Shown here: piece after piece, positions 13,301-25,300 of the stretch
Layout of the letters: each line of letters opens with the position of its first letter
Position numbering within the stretch: the first letter of the stretch is position 1
NCBI RefSeq assembly: GCF_963576545.1
Contig: NC_083654.1
Coordinates: 17,692,199 to 17,756,198 of the forward strand
Direction: 5' to 3'
From: Limanda limanda
Taxonomy: Eukaryota; Chordata; Actinopteri; Pleuronectiformes; Pleuronectidae
Length of the DNA stretch: 64,000 nt
The notes under the pieces: model-generated
Database searches by the model: none
The model's input: only the letters and a program-made list of their open reading frames with translations
Told to the model about the DNA's origin: nothing
Made by a program: the position numbers and the translations under genes

Positions 13301-14250
13301 CGGTGGTTGCAAAGGGCCTGGGTAATAAGCCGAGTCGAGGGGAAAACTGCACTTTTGTAAAAGTGCTGTGCAACGCTTCCAAGTGTGTTGTATTGAACGA
13401 GTGAGCGCTCGAGGACGGGTTGCCATAGCTACCGGGTTCATCAGAATGCATGACATGTGCGATCTGTCTCCACTTGTGTTGTGGAGGGGGGGGGGGGGTC
13501 AGGCAGGAGGGATTGATGCACTCTGCAGACTCTTAAACGGAGCCATTTAGTTCAATTAGCAGATGTCTGGTCGATAACTTCAGTCTTTTGGGTGGGGGGT
13601 GAAGGGTGGGGGGGCGTCCTGATGGGGTTTTATACCTCAGACGAACACTGAGGTTCATCTGTCGGACTGAGAGTTAACTACACATTATAATGCACCAACC
13701 TGCAGCTCAACACCTGGAGGGTTGCTCGGTTACACACGTGTCCATCAGCCTGTTTAGCAGAGGGGGGGGGGCTGTGTCAGGAAACAAATAAAAAACTTTA
13801 AATGAGGCTGATGTCTGTTTCTTTTAAATGTTCCAAACCGATATCAGACAATAAAACTTGTTGTATTCTGCAAAAGATCAGCAGAGGCAATAACACGCTG
13901 GCGCAGTAACAGCTTGAAGCCACTTGGGGTCATTGGAAACAAGTTGTGAACAAAATCAAGTTCAAATCGAAAACTTTCCAGACAACAGTTGCTTTAAGTT
14001 ACACATTTTGCGCTTACAGAAAAACACTATGATTTGTGTAGAGTTGTGTTTTTTACTTTCCTATAATAATAGTTTTTAATTTAGTTTTTTTATCTGTGCT
14101 CTCTGTCTCTTGTAGCTCCTGAAGGAATATCTGACTCCTCAGCTGATGAATGCTTCACTATACGCTCAGTAACCTGTGTCCAGTTAATGCTGAGCAGGAT
14201 CCAGTGGTTTTTCAGATTAAAATAAGAAAACTATTTGTTCCAGAACGTTT
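8661..14250. other. Intergenic or intronic, no gene recognised
   Basis: No coding exon was recognised. It contains a GT dinucleotide tract (about 10329-10362), purine-rich GAGA at about 10785-10830, an 11-bp perfect hairpin with a 4-base loop at 12186-12211, and homopolymer G runs near 13486-13498, 13600 and 13762. Confidence 0.6.
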
Positions 14251-14254
14251 CCTG

Positions 14255-14477
14255 CTAGATTACATATTCTGAAAACAACGCCGGGGTCACCACCTGCTGT
14301 GGCACCATTTCTAAAGAGATGGGAGCATTCGGATGTGGCTTGATGTCCACCGCCGTAGGGATGACCTCCAGAGAACCTGCACCACTTGACCTCTTCACCC
14401 CCCCGTCCTCGCCGCCGTTCAGGTCGGTGCAGCCCCCGGCGGCGCCCCCCCCCCTGACCCAGCGTCCCTCTCAGGGT
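14255..14477 (-). pseudogene. Coding-like block of unknown identity, frame broken at a poly-G run
   Basis: On the minus strand an acceptor-like TGCTCTCTGCACAG ends at 14478. The following sequence reads plausibly in two pieces: PERDAGSGGG before a run of ten Gs, and after it CTDLNGGEDGG, SLEVIPTAVDIKPHPN and so on to FSEYVI and a TAG at 14257-14255. The two pieces are in different frames. Changing the run length by one or two bases would join them. Composition (GC-rich, good codons) contrasts with the surrounding AT-rich DNA. I do not recognise the protein. It could be a terminal exon with an assembly error in the homopolymer, an internal acceptor, or chance. Confidence 0.3.
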
Positions 14478-15403
14478 CTGTGCAGAGAGCATGACAGCAG
14501 CCACTAGAGCCTGTCAGTGTCACAGCGACGCATTCAGCCCGTTCTCTCGCCTCTCTTCAAGGGCAGCCGACTGCGTGTTGCTGGGTTACACTAATTGCAG
14601 CATTAGTATTCTGCATTGAGCCGCTTCCGGAAGCCGAGTCTCCACCAGACACCGAGGGCCAGCGCAAGCCGCCGGGATTACAAAACCACAGCAGACCCTC
14701 TGTGTAACCTTTGTCTGAGTTTTCTAAAAAAACCCATGTGCCCAACTTTTGTTTTCGACGGTGTGCAGTTTGTTTTCCTCCATCTCTCATCCAATCTTTC
14801 CTCTTCAAACGGTGCACAGCTCCTATTTCCTATTTCATTCTTGCTTCTGAGCTTCGTCCGCACTTATCAGAAATCATTCCCTCAAAATGAATTTTCCGCA
14901 AAGTGCCGTCAGCCCCGGAAATATTCAATTTGTGAACCAGGACACATCTGTGTCATCGGAAATATGAAATCAGGTCAGGTTTAAGTTCACTTCTGCACAT
15001 TATTCCTTTTCCTGTTTTCTGTTGACATCTCATTGATGAACCTGTCTGCTGTGACATTAGGTATTTGTGCAATATATTCTGCAGTTGTTCATTTGACTGC
15101 ATGCTGCCTTCACGGTTCACACTCTCCTCTGACAAATGAACGCATCAGAAAGGAATGGCATCACCACAGCAACGCGGCTATCACAAGCTAAGGGTTCCTC
15201 CATATGTAAGGGCTCGGTTACCGTGACAACATGATTCACGGTGAAGTTCCAGCACAGAGGAGCTCCCTGCGTCTTGGTATTCAGGATGTCTGTCTGAAAA
15301 AGAAAAGGTGCAATTTTTACTTTTGGTGAGAAAAACAACAACAACAATATTCTAGGTTTGGTGTTAACATCCGGCTGGGACCTGCTGAGTCACTCCCAGC
15401 ATG

Positions 15404-15442
15404 CATCTGCTCATGCAAAGCGTGTGTTTGCATGAGCAGGTG
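15404..15442. repeat. 16-bp inverted repeat with paired POU half-octamers
   Basis: The arms 15404-15419 and 15427-15442 pair over 16 positions with one G-T wobble, around a 7-base loop. Each arm contains ATGCAAA, the core of the POU/octamer motif, in opposite orientation next to the loop. It may be a structural RNA element, a binding-site palindrome or a transposon remnant. Confidence 0.5.
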
Positions 15443-16289
15443 TGTAGGTGGTTATTGAAATCGTGTTTTGGTGCCAACAGGGTGACACAGATGATCTCTT
15501 GCAGCCTGTGTTTATGCCTGACCTCTTCCTGGGGGTCGTATTTATAAAGCATTGAGAAACTTTTTGTAGCCTGTGCTGTGCAACACGTGCAAAGACGATT
15601 TGCTGCAGAAATCTGCTGCAGTGTAAATTGTCAATTCTCTGTGCTCCTGCAGAGAATGGATTTCATGTTCCTGCCTCACCGAGCATCCCTTCTGTTTTTT
15701 TTACGGTGATGTGCGTCATTAGACGTGCGTGAGGCACATCTCTCTGCTGCATCTTTGCAGCCAGAAGCTCATGACTGAGCCAGAGTGATGTGAAACATAC
15801 ACACACTGTAGATGAGGGAACATTTGTTTCGATAAATGTATATATTTATCAAAGCAATAACGGGACTGATAATCCCATGTACCGCTTGAACAGCAATAAG
15901 CAAAGAGGAAAATACTTTTTCCCATCTGTGTGGTGAGCTTGGCTTGTGTGAGTCCTCTCATATAAATCTCTTACAAGCCAGTGCTCAAGAATTCCAATGG
16001 TAAGACGGATCCCTCACAGCGTAAACATGCCTTTTATCCACAGAACACAAAGAGGAAACATGTGCTTGTGCAAGATGTGTTAAGAGAGTTAGAAAACAGA
16101 TTAAGGAAGCTTATCACAAACACGTATTTTCCACCCGGAGTATGTGGCCCCAGGTGAGTTTATCTCCTTATATATTGCACCGAAATATATCAAATAAGAA
16201 TCGCTAGCAGCCTTTTACCATCCTCCTGCTATATAGAGTCATTTCCACTGAAATGAGCAATTCAAACTTATATGAATATTGATATATCT

Positions 16290-16490
16290 TCCTGGTTTAA
16301 ATCCTTGTTCTGCTGGGGTCTGTGTGGACTTTGAATGTTTCCTCCCAGTCCACTTACAGGCCAAAGACAAGCGAATCAAGGATTGACTGGAGTCTCTAAA
16401 TTGACCAAAGGATGATGGACTAACAACCCCCCGTCCCCCCCGCGACCCTCGAGAGGATAAGTGATTTAGATAATGGATTGATCCTGTAGT
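16290..16490 (+). repeat. Decayed teleost interspersed repeat (ends near GATAATGGATTGA)
   Basis: Phrases such as CTGTGTGGACTTTGAATGTTT, TCTAAATTGACC and GCGACCCTCGAGAGGATAA correspond to a very common fish repeat that ends in GGATAAGCGG...ATGGATGG. Diverged copies lie reversed at about 19890-20040 and 36590-36770. The family name is uncertain. Confidence 0.6.
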
Positions 16491-17249
16491 CACTGTTTAC
16501 TACATACTGTACCTGACCTACTCCAGCCTCTGCATGTTTGTAGTTCTTCTTTTCCTGTGGGTAAAGGTGGAACCTCTACAGACAGAAACAGCTGCTCTCA
16601 GCCCAATTTCAGGAACGGGTGATGACAGTGATTTCACTGAGAGGATAAACCTCCTTGATGCTCAAATGCCAAAATTGTTACCATCTACAAAGGTTCCATC
16701 GGTGGAATTGCGGTGAAGGTGAAACAGCTGCACTTTATTTTTTATCAGGATGGAAAGTATTCGAAATAAAAGAGTTATTTTACTGTGCAGAGACATTCAT
16801 CATGATATTAAAAACATGTTCTTATTGGGAGAATGACATCTGTACACAATGATGATTGGCACATAGCACACTTGTCCTCTTCGGTGTCCTCTTTGAATTC
16901 AGGTGGATTATTTTCCTGAAAAGTGAAGTTGGAGCAGTTCACATACAATCAAACCAAATAACAGACGGAGAATAAAGGAATACAAAGAATACTGTTCTTT
17001 CCTTTTCTTTTGATGCACATTCTGTTCAGATGAATTAAAAAATAATGTTGTGTGTTTCCTTGATCCCCTCGGTGTGAGTTTGTCCCTGTGGTTTTTCAAA
17101 TCCACATCCTTCCACTTTGATTGGCCCTCTTTGTCTTTCGCTCTCGGCCTCTTTTCACCATCTGCGCTCAGTGGCGTCTTTCAGCTGTCGAGATGCTGTC
17201 ATTCATATTGTCATTGTGTTCGACAACTGCCATCGGCCCACTCACTTTG

Positions 17250-17251
<2 letters not shown>

Positions 17252-17325
<74 letters not shown>

Positions 17326-17544
17326 ACCATGCATGTGTGTGATTGTGCGTGAATGACCGGTTAATTTGTGTCTACAGGAGGGAACAAGGTCTGTGAGAAG
17401 TTGTTGGGGCTAGCTGCTTTCTTCTTCTTCTTCTTCTTCTTCTTCTTCTTCTTCTTCTTCTTCTTCTTCTTCTTCTTCTTCTTCTTCTTCTTCTTCTTCT
17501 TCTTCTTCTTCTTCTTCTTCTTCTTCTTCTTCTTCTTCTTCTTC
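17252..17544. repeat. (CT)n tract followed by a (TTC)n tract
   Basis: A pure CT dinucleotide tract occupies 17252-17320 (69 bases). About 100 bases later a near-perfect TTC/CTT tract runs from about 17420 to 17544 (about 41 units). Both put pyrimidines on the plus strand. The poly-Phe and Ser/Leu reading frames here are artefacts. Confidence 0.97.
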
Positions 17545-19290
17545 CTCTTTTTCCTGCTACTCCGGTGACGTCAATGACATTTTAAGGGGAGGCAGCAGCC
17601 ACAGAAAATTAACACCAACAGCAATCACTCACTTGGAAGCACTGGCTCCGAGGCACTGAAAGTGCTGAGTGCTCAGAAGGAACAAACGTATTTTCATTGT
17701 CAGAGGCATTTTTTCTTTTCTCACTCATTGTCAGAGGGATTTTTCAGACATCAGGAACGTCCCCTGATGGATTTGCCAGTGGCGAGAAATGACTTTGTGT
17801 CTGTGGACATCCGGTGACTCAGCTTTAAGAGACCAGCATTTGACCGACTTTTCTGTTTTCTGATCAAGCCCCAGACTTGTTGTGCACTTCCTCCTGTTTG
17901 GCTCAAATGCATTTGAACAGTTCACGGGGGCAGCTTCCTCCTGCTCCATTACTCACTTCACATTTCAGACAACAGGTGTTGAGCTGTACTCTCAGTATTT
18001 GCCATAGCTTCACATTAAAACTTATCCTGTATCCACGCACTAATTCCACAGACGTCTGTCAGTTGAGTTGGTCATTCTCCAACTAAAATAAAAGCCCCAC
18101 ACGTGAACACTAATTAAGCACATTCAGTTTAATTTTATGAATTTTATGCAGATGAACCAGGTAGGATGAGCGAATGGTTTTCTAACTTCGCTCTGCACCA
18201 TAGACCGTTAAAAAGCTCTGCACACAGCGTCCAGAACATTAACACTTAAAAGTTAGAGTTTATTGTAGTGCTGTTTGAGGAGGACTCACTAATGAAAAGG
18301 AATAAAGCTCCAGAGCACTAAAGCAAACAGGTGGGTTTCCAACGGGCACTGCAACTCGTTGTTTTTAATGTAAAACAGCAACAAAACTGGGATATGTTTT
18401 CATGAAAAGCGCTAAATCATAACATAAATGATCTTGAGGCAATTCACATAGTAAGGTTGAGACCTTGAAAGATTATAGAGAAACCCGACAGTTCCCACGA
18501 TGAGCAAACACGTCCTGCGGTGTTTCTTTCTCCCTCTAGATTCCTGCTCCTGCTCATTTCATCCTCCAGCTCCGCTCATGTAGAAACTCCACCGGCTCAT
18601 GGCACTTGAGCCGGGCTCCCTCTCTTTTTGAAAGTAGTTAATATTGCAAAAAAAGGAAATAATTACGAGATGTAGAAAAACGCAAAGGAATCTCAGGTAT
18701 GAAGATGTGAAATGACCCTTGAGGGACAAACGTCTAGTTGCATGTTCCTGGAAAACACATAATTGCACCACATGGACGTGACCCGGTGACCTAATGTGTG
18801 AGTCCATATTACATGGGCGCAAACACCGTGAGCAGCAGGTTGTCGGTTCATCTCTGAGATCGTCTCTCCACTTCTCTCTAATCCTTCACTTTACTGTCAA
18901 AACATTGATGTGCTTTACAGTTTTCTCGACGATCAGAGCTTTTCTCTAAACTAAAGATGTGTCGTCATTCTTGGTGTTTTTTTTGGCTCAGAATGATTCT
19001 AATGTGTCACAGTTGCTGAAAAGCGGGAACCTCGGACTTCATAGGTAAATTAAAGCTGCTCTTAGACCAATGGATTTATTTTCTATATCTTTTGTAGAAG
19101 ATCAGGCAAACACAAAAACCCACCTGAGATCTTTTTTTCGCTGCGGCGTTTCTAATAACTTTGAAGCCTCAACCTCTGAAGGGATAAATGTGAGGTTAAT
19201 AGATTTCTGAATCTTATGGGCAGAGACATTCTCGAGTGGTGGGCTCTGTTCTCGACAGCGGAAGTGACCATTAGCGGTTCAAGGGAGCAG
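17545..19290. other. Non-coding, no gene recognised
   Basis: No exon, repeat family or RNA gene was recognised in this stretch. The ORFs are short and unremarkable. Confidence 0.5.
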
Positions 19291-19307
19291 CTCAGGCATC
19301 AGTGTTG

Positions 19308-19349
19308 TATAAAAGCCGCAGCTACTTCCTGTCGGTTACACAAACAGGT
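19308..19349 (+). promoter_or_regulatory. Candidate TATA promoter with short exon and splice donor
   Basis: TATAAAAG at 19308-19315 matches a strong TATA box. About 30 bases downstream lies a possible start region, and at 19345-19353 CAG|GTGAGCA gives a good 5' splice site. No downstream exon was identified, so the gene, if real, is unknown. TATA-like octamers also occur by chance in AT-rich DNA. Confidence 0.3.
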
Positions 19350-19889
19350 GAGCACGGGTCAAGGAAACCTGTTCAGAGAATTGTACGCGACCACAATGGG
19401 GAACTGAATCCTTCAAACTGCGAGGATCAACAGAGCAGCCCTGAGCAATTTCCCACTGTATGAAGTCAGTATCTAACCCATCTCAAGTTGAATATTTTTC
19501 ATTCACATCCTTGAGGCTTAGTTGTTTTAATTTTTTCATCTAATATTGTTTTTTTTATGATTAAACGGCAACATCTCAGAGGTAATGTTCATTTTACAGA
19601 AGCTTTTTATTGTGTCCTTATAAAATTGAGCAAATCGAACATGTCTGTTGCTTCATTAAAAGATAAGGTTTCTTTTTCAATTTGCTTTTATCTTTGTATT
19701 TGTGGAGAGAAAACACAACAGAGACAGTTTCACAATGTAACAGAGCGAACGGAGCGATGTCCTGGGGCTGCTGTCCTTAGTTTTGTATGTTTTTGCTCAT
19801 AAATAAAAATTTTGGACGAATTAAAAATCTGGATAAAAGATGGAAATGTCAGGAGATGGAGTTACAAATGTTAAAGCGACCAAAAAGTC

Positions 19890-20040
19890 AGGGATGATCC
19901 CACAGAGGACAATTAACATAGATAACCCCTGCAGGCAGGAGGAGCACATGCAAAAAGATTAGACTGGGATTTGCCTGAACCGATGACCTTTGTGCTGTGA
20001 GTGTTCACCGCTTCTCCACCGCTGCAAAAACAAATCAACA
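19890..20040 (-). repeat. Reversed, decayed copy of the 16.3-kb interspersed repeat family
   Basis: It shows GGAGCACATGCAAAAAGATT and CTTTGTGCTGTGAGTG followed by CACCGCTTCTCCACCGCTGC. These correspond, reversed, to the part of the family that reads GGAGAACATGCAAACTCC and GCTGTGAGGCGACAGCGC in better-preserved fish copies as I recall them. Confidence 0.5.
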
Positions 20041-21089
20041 AAACACTGTCAGGGACCCTGGTACATTATCTTTCTCCGAATTTGCATTTTAGAAGTCAAC
20101 GTTCCCATCAGAGTCATTATTTACTAGAATTCAACTCCCATGACAATAACATCAACAGTCGCTGGTTTCAGTAAATGTTGCAGTCGGGCTGTTCACTGTG
20201 TCCTTTAGTGTTGAGAGCTCCGCTGGAAGAATATCAGCGTGTATTGTCAACGTGTTGGATAAATAACTTGCGATGCAAATAAGCTCAGTTATTTACTCAG
20301 GGTGTAATTGCTATTTCCTGAAATGCGCTCGCACGTTTCCTGTCATCCAAAAGCAAATGGACGTCTCGCTGTGAGGACACTTCCACCGCTCCTCGCTCAG
20401 CTTGACTCATTCAAATTCTCGACGACTCTGTGTCACAGAGCTGCAGCCTGAAGCGAAGCATTAGCACAGCAGAGGTAAACTACTAAGTCACGGGTTCATT
20501 TTATAGCAAACCACCTGGGATTCAGACATCTGCCTTCTGAGCACGGACACTGACGTCAGCAGCGTTAGGGGAATAGTAGGAAAGGATTTAGTGACTGTCT
20601 GGTGTCGCTGGCAGTCGTTGCCTCTGCTGTCTGCCCTCACTTCCTGTGAAACGTGGCCGGGTCAGAACCTGGTAAACGGCTCGAAAGCCTTTTGTCAATG
20701 TGTGAAAACTGAGGATGTAGTTGTGGAACCAGTGGAAACAACTGACGTCTGAATTGTGTCACCGTGTTTCAACCCTTTATCTGTTGGTTTTATTTCAACA
20801 AAGCTGAAGTCAGAGGAAAGATGTTTTCTCCTTTACATGTTTTTTCTGTTTCTGATGTCAGAGTAAGAAATATTTACTGAATCATATCTTCTCTTTCAGA
20901 AGTAACAAGGAGAGAAGCTCTCTATTCAAAGGAGCCCGGCTGCAGACGGGGCAGGATGTTATTCATTTTCATTTTCCTTGGAGGAAGCAAATAAACACTA
21001 GACCATCAACACATAACTGTCACTTAACAGTTTATGGTGTAGAATGTCTCCGGGGACCTGGAAACACATTTTGATATTCTACCCGATCG

Positions 21090-21190
21090 CCTTGTTTTAG
21101 CATGTTAATATGAATCTGCCAAACCTCCTTGCATACGCTAATTAAAACTGCAATTAAGCATCACTAGGACCCGGTAATGAATATGGAGGA
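21090..21190. promoter_or_regulatory. Candidate conserved non-coding element (homeodomain motif cluster)
   Basis: Within 100 bases there are TTAATATG, CTAATTAAAACTGCAATTAAGC-like and TAATGA motifs in non-repetitive sequence. The density of TAAT cores resembles developmental enhancers. This is a composition-based guess. Confidence 0.2.
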
Positions 21191-22219
21191 GGTTGTGCAG
21201 GGGAAGGCCTGTGCGTCATTATCTTCATCATTCTGTTTGGGTTAAATTGAAGACTTGTGAGTTTGTCACCACTTGCTGTGTACAGTCTGGATCAGTCACA
21301 CAATCACCCACCTGATGGCTGTACACGCACAAATACACACACATGCACAAATACACGCTCACACACACTGACTCATTGTAAGCACATATAAAAAAGGAAA
21401 TGATATCAATGGTAGTTGCCACAAAGTAAATTACGTGACGATGATGGAACATGACGCACTGTCTCATATTTGATCTCAATGGCTGCTCAGTGTCATACAA
21501 AGGTAATAGCCCCCTAAAGGTCTTATACCATCTGAGTCAGTATAATAATGGGTATACATTTTGTGATTTCATGAAAGCACAAATTGTGTTTACCAAGAGA
21601 AGGAACTACCAGCTAATATTTGACTATCACAGAAGGGTTGGATACATGATTTAACAATCAATTAAAAAGAAGATGATGATGGAGGTTCATTTTCACAGGA
21701 AGCTGGGAAGGAAATCGTTACTCAGGACGATAAAGACGATTATTTAAATCAATAACATTTCATCTTACGACTGTCAGGACAGGCTGAGGCGGAGCTCTCC
21801 ATGGTGCTGATCCTGCCTCTGTCAGTGGCTGCTGATCGGTGGCTACAGGAAGTTTCAGTTAAAACCATGTGAAGTTAAGACTTAGAATAAAATCAGAATG
21901 AAAAGTCTGAACTCTGAGTGTGTCTCAGCCTAGATCTTTATATATATGATCAATTAAGAATTTTACCACACAAGTTCCAACAATGGGAAATAACCTTTTC
22001 ATTACTTTTGTCATCTCAGTGTGTGTGGATGTTAAAATCTTGTTGGTTGTTGTAATGTGAATATTTAGTCTCTGCCCAGTCAGCTTCAGTTCTTGGTTGT
22101 ATGATTGCAAAACAGGTTTATGATTTCTGCTTTCCTCCAGGCAATTCTGCAGCTTATTATTTGACTTGTATAATGTTATTCCATTAATTAACACAGAGGC
22201 TAACACCACATCCTCATCA

Positions 22220-22300
22220 GAAGTGCCCGCCGAGTTCCCCTATTGAAGTTGCTGTCAATTAGTCATTAATTTGAATCAAGTTACAGAACCTGCCTGTCAC
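22220..22300. promoter_or_regulatory. Candidate conserved non-coding element
   Basis: Non-repetitive sequence with GTCAATTAGTCATTAATTTG and nearby GC-balanced DNA has the look of a conserved enhancer. There is no alignment behind this call. Confidence 0.2.
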
Positions 22301-25300
22301 CCGGCTCCACACATTAGCAGTCAGGTAACACATGTTAACAGGGTCAGAGATGTACAGTGTAGAGAGGAAAGCACAAATTCAACCTCTGAACCTTCTTGAC
22401 TGTGTTTAAACTACATGAACCAATATGAGGGCCAACTAAAACCGACTTTATGACCAGAGGAAAATTAATAAAAGCTTTACAGCAAAGAGCTTTCACTCAT
22501 TAAACGCTGGTATTCATTACTTTACTAAGTGCTCTGAACATGTCGGGTGTGGGGTCGACAGGAAAAGCCTGTTGTTAATTATCCATCAAATTGGAAAGGT
22601 CCCTGAAAGCTGCATTTTTACCACACAGGCTCTTTCATGGAATAATTTCTCATATTTTATGCAACATTAGGCTCAGATAATGGAAGAAACACGTATCAGG
22701 TGCAGCTTATGAGAAGAAACACGTGAATTGGGTAGAGGTAGAAAGGTTATGGATGTATTTGTATTCACAGCATGTGAATAAATATTACTCATTTTCATTC
22801 AGGTTTGTCTTTTTCCCTGAAAGCCTCAGACATAAAGCACCGGCTCACAAAACCTATGCACCTCCAACCATGAAGACTGTGATGGTTTTGTAATGGTTCT
22901 GTAATGGTTCTGTGATGGTTCTGTGATGGCTGCACAAAAGAGCAGATAATGATGCCCGGTAAAAAACATGAATCAATTTCTCCTGCTTCTCCTGTAATTG
23001 ATCACAGTTTAACACGATATGGGGATGAGTCCATGACCTGAATCTCTGTCTTTGGTCTTTGTATATGTGAAAACAAGATAGAGAAAGGAAATATTATTTC
23101 AGTGTTAGTTTTTTATTTGTTTGTTATTTCTCGTGGAGGATTGTTTTTGACACAGGCAACTGTGGAGAACTTCATTTCCGAGTACACGTCTTGATATTCA
23201 TTGTCTCGGCTCTGACCTCGTTTCTCCCTGCAGGAGTTTTATTCCGAGCAAACACATTTCGTTTGTGATCAGCATTTCTTCAACAAAGCACGATTTATAT
23301 CCTGAAGGTCAAACAAACGGTGGATAAACAGTATCTGTTTGTTTGTTTGCTGTTGAGAAGAGAAAAACATTTAGAAAAAGGTCAAAGGTTTTCTATCTAT
23401 GTTGTTTTAATTGGTGACTTATATTTCTTTGAGAGAATAATAGTTAAGTTGGATGAGGGGGTTTTCGTGATTTAGAAGATATGCATAATTTATTTTTTCT
23501 CAGGATTTCTCATCAGAGATTATGTTTTATAAAGATTTTATCAGGATGATTCATCACTTTGGAGAATATGCTTTTTTGCTTCCTTAGTAAGAAGTATTCT
23601 GGGATGTTTAGCTACGTCTACTTAGTTTTGTTTACATCCTGGAAGCAGTAACCAAGAATCAGTCAGTTTAATTTTTTATCATTGTGTCGCTTAAACACTT
23701 GGCTCATAATATTTTAACAAACTTTGCATCTAATGTGGAAGTAATCTGACAACAAAATATGTGTGTAACGCTGTTCTTCACTTCCCTGAGCACAATTTTG
23801 ATGATGTGATGTATTCATTCCTTTTTCTTAAAATAAAGAACTCCTTATTTTCTTCAGCATTTGCACGATACCTGTCATCAAGGTGGAAATTGGCTAAAAA
23901 TTGATTTTTCAAACTTTGACAAAAGTAAATGACTCAACAAGTGTCTTGCAAAAACATGTTAAAATGTAATTGACCTAATGATTTAATGTCACTTAAGTCG
24001 TCACACACATTAATGAAGGGGTCTGTGTATAGTACTGTGTCTTATTTTTACTTAACTGGTCCCTCTGTGTGTAACTAGATAGATTAAAAAGTGAGAGAAG
24101 GAAATTAAGAAGATGTGTAAAACAAACAACCGGGACGGTAAAATGATAATCAAGGTTGTAGGGAGTAGTTAGGGTTAGATTTAGTGTAAGTCGTCATTGA
24201 ACTGGATGTGATGTGTTTTTTTATCTCCCTCCACAATCCTCCTGCTTGCCGATAGATAAAAAGCAATTATCCACTTCCCATCTGCCTTTGGAAACCCAAC
24301 GCAATAATGACAAATCACTGAGGGATGTGGTGATTCACCGTCACCCCTGACCCCTCCTTCAACGAGGGAGAGCTCCTTTGCCGGCGGCCCCTGCGGCAAA
24401 CTAGTGAGGACATACGTCACGGCAGAGAGACTCTGCCCCGCGGCGCCACGGAGAGTTCATGCTGGCGTAGGATGGAAAAATGTGTTTCTATTTTACGTCT
24501 CTTCTCTGCAGCCTGTGTGAGCAGGTGCTAATGCACAGACGGTTGAATGGGGTTCGGGTTTCTCTTAATGTGTCTCGAAGCCTGTTCGTCCTGCATGTGG
24601 GGGCGTGGGCTCCATGTGCCACATGATTCACTTAATATGTGTAGTAGTATCAGCTGCACTGTAACGGAGGCATTTGCATCACCGAGTACGTAAGCACAAC
24701 GCCAGGCCAAGTGTTTCTCCTATGAATGGCTCCTCCCACGTTATCTAAACCCTGCTGGGTTCATAGTCGAGTACATTCATGCTTATGTTTCTGTTTCTTA
24801 ACCAGATTTTCATCGCTGAGATTTGTTTTATGTTTTTCTTCCTTAGGCTACTTCCTGGAACGGTCCACACGCGTTTGCACCACATTCTGTCACATGAAAC
24901 AAAGAGATGTGTCTGGCTGATTATACACAGTTTAATCAGGAGAGAAATATATGAATATATGAATGTATTGTGAACGGAGGAACAGACTTTGGAGCTTAGA
25001 CCCAGCAGGAGGTTGGATGCCATGGAAGCAGGCCAATGATGCTTTGAATAGAAGGAGATGAGACGCTGGCGGCGATGATGAGGAATAGAGCGAGAGCTAG
25101 ATGTCTAACGAAGGCCTCTGATTGGACGGGTGAAAGGAGACGACCAGGAACAGAGATTTGAGGTGGTGGGTCACTTAATGATCAGGGAACTAAAGTGACA
25201 GCTGAATGACACAAAGGAGAGAGAACATTTTAAGATTTGACAGCTTACATGTGATTGGCTCCAGGCGTGCTTGTTAGACTGTGATTGGATGAGATGAGAC

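Larger units (their letters stand above)
14478..17250. other. Non-coding stretch, no gene recognised
   Basis: Nothing coding was recognised. It holds the POU-motif hairpin at 15404-15442, a smaller 8-bp hairpin near 15635, and a decayed interspersed repeat at about 16290-16490. Confidence 0.5.

Noticed and set aside
17050..17568. Poly-Phe and Ser/Leu-rich ORFs
   Set aside because: Products of the TTC and CT microsatellites.
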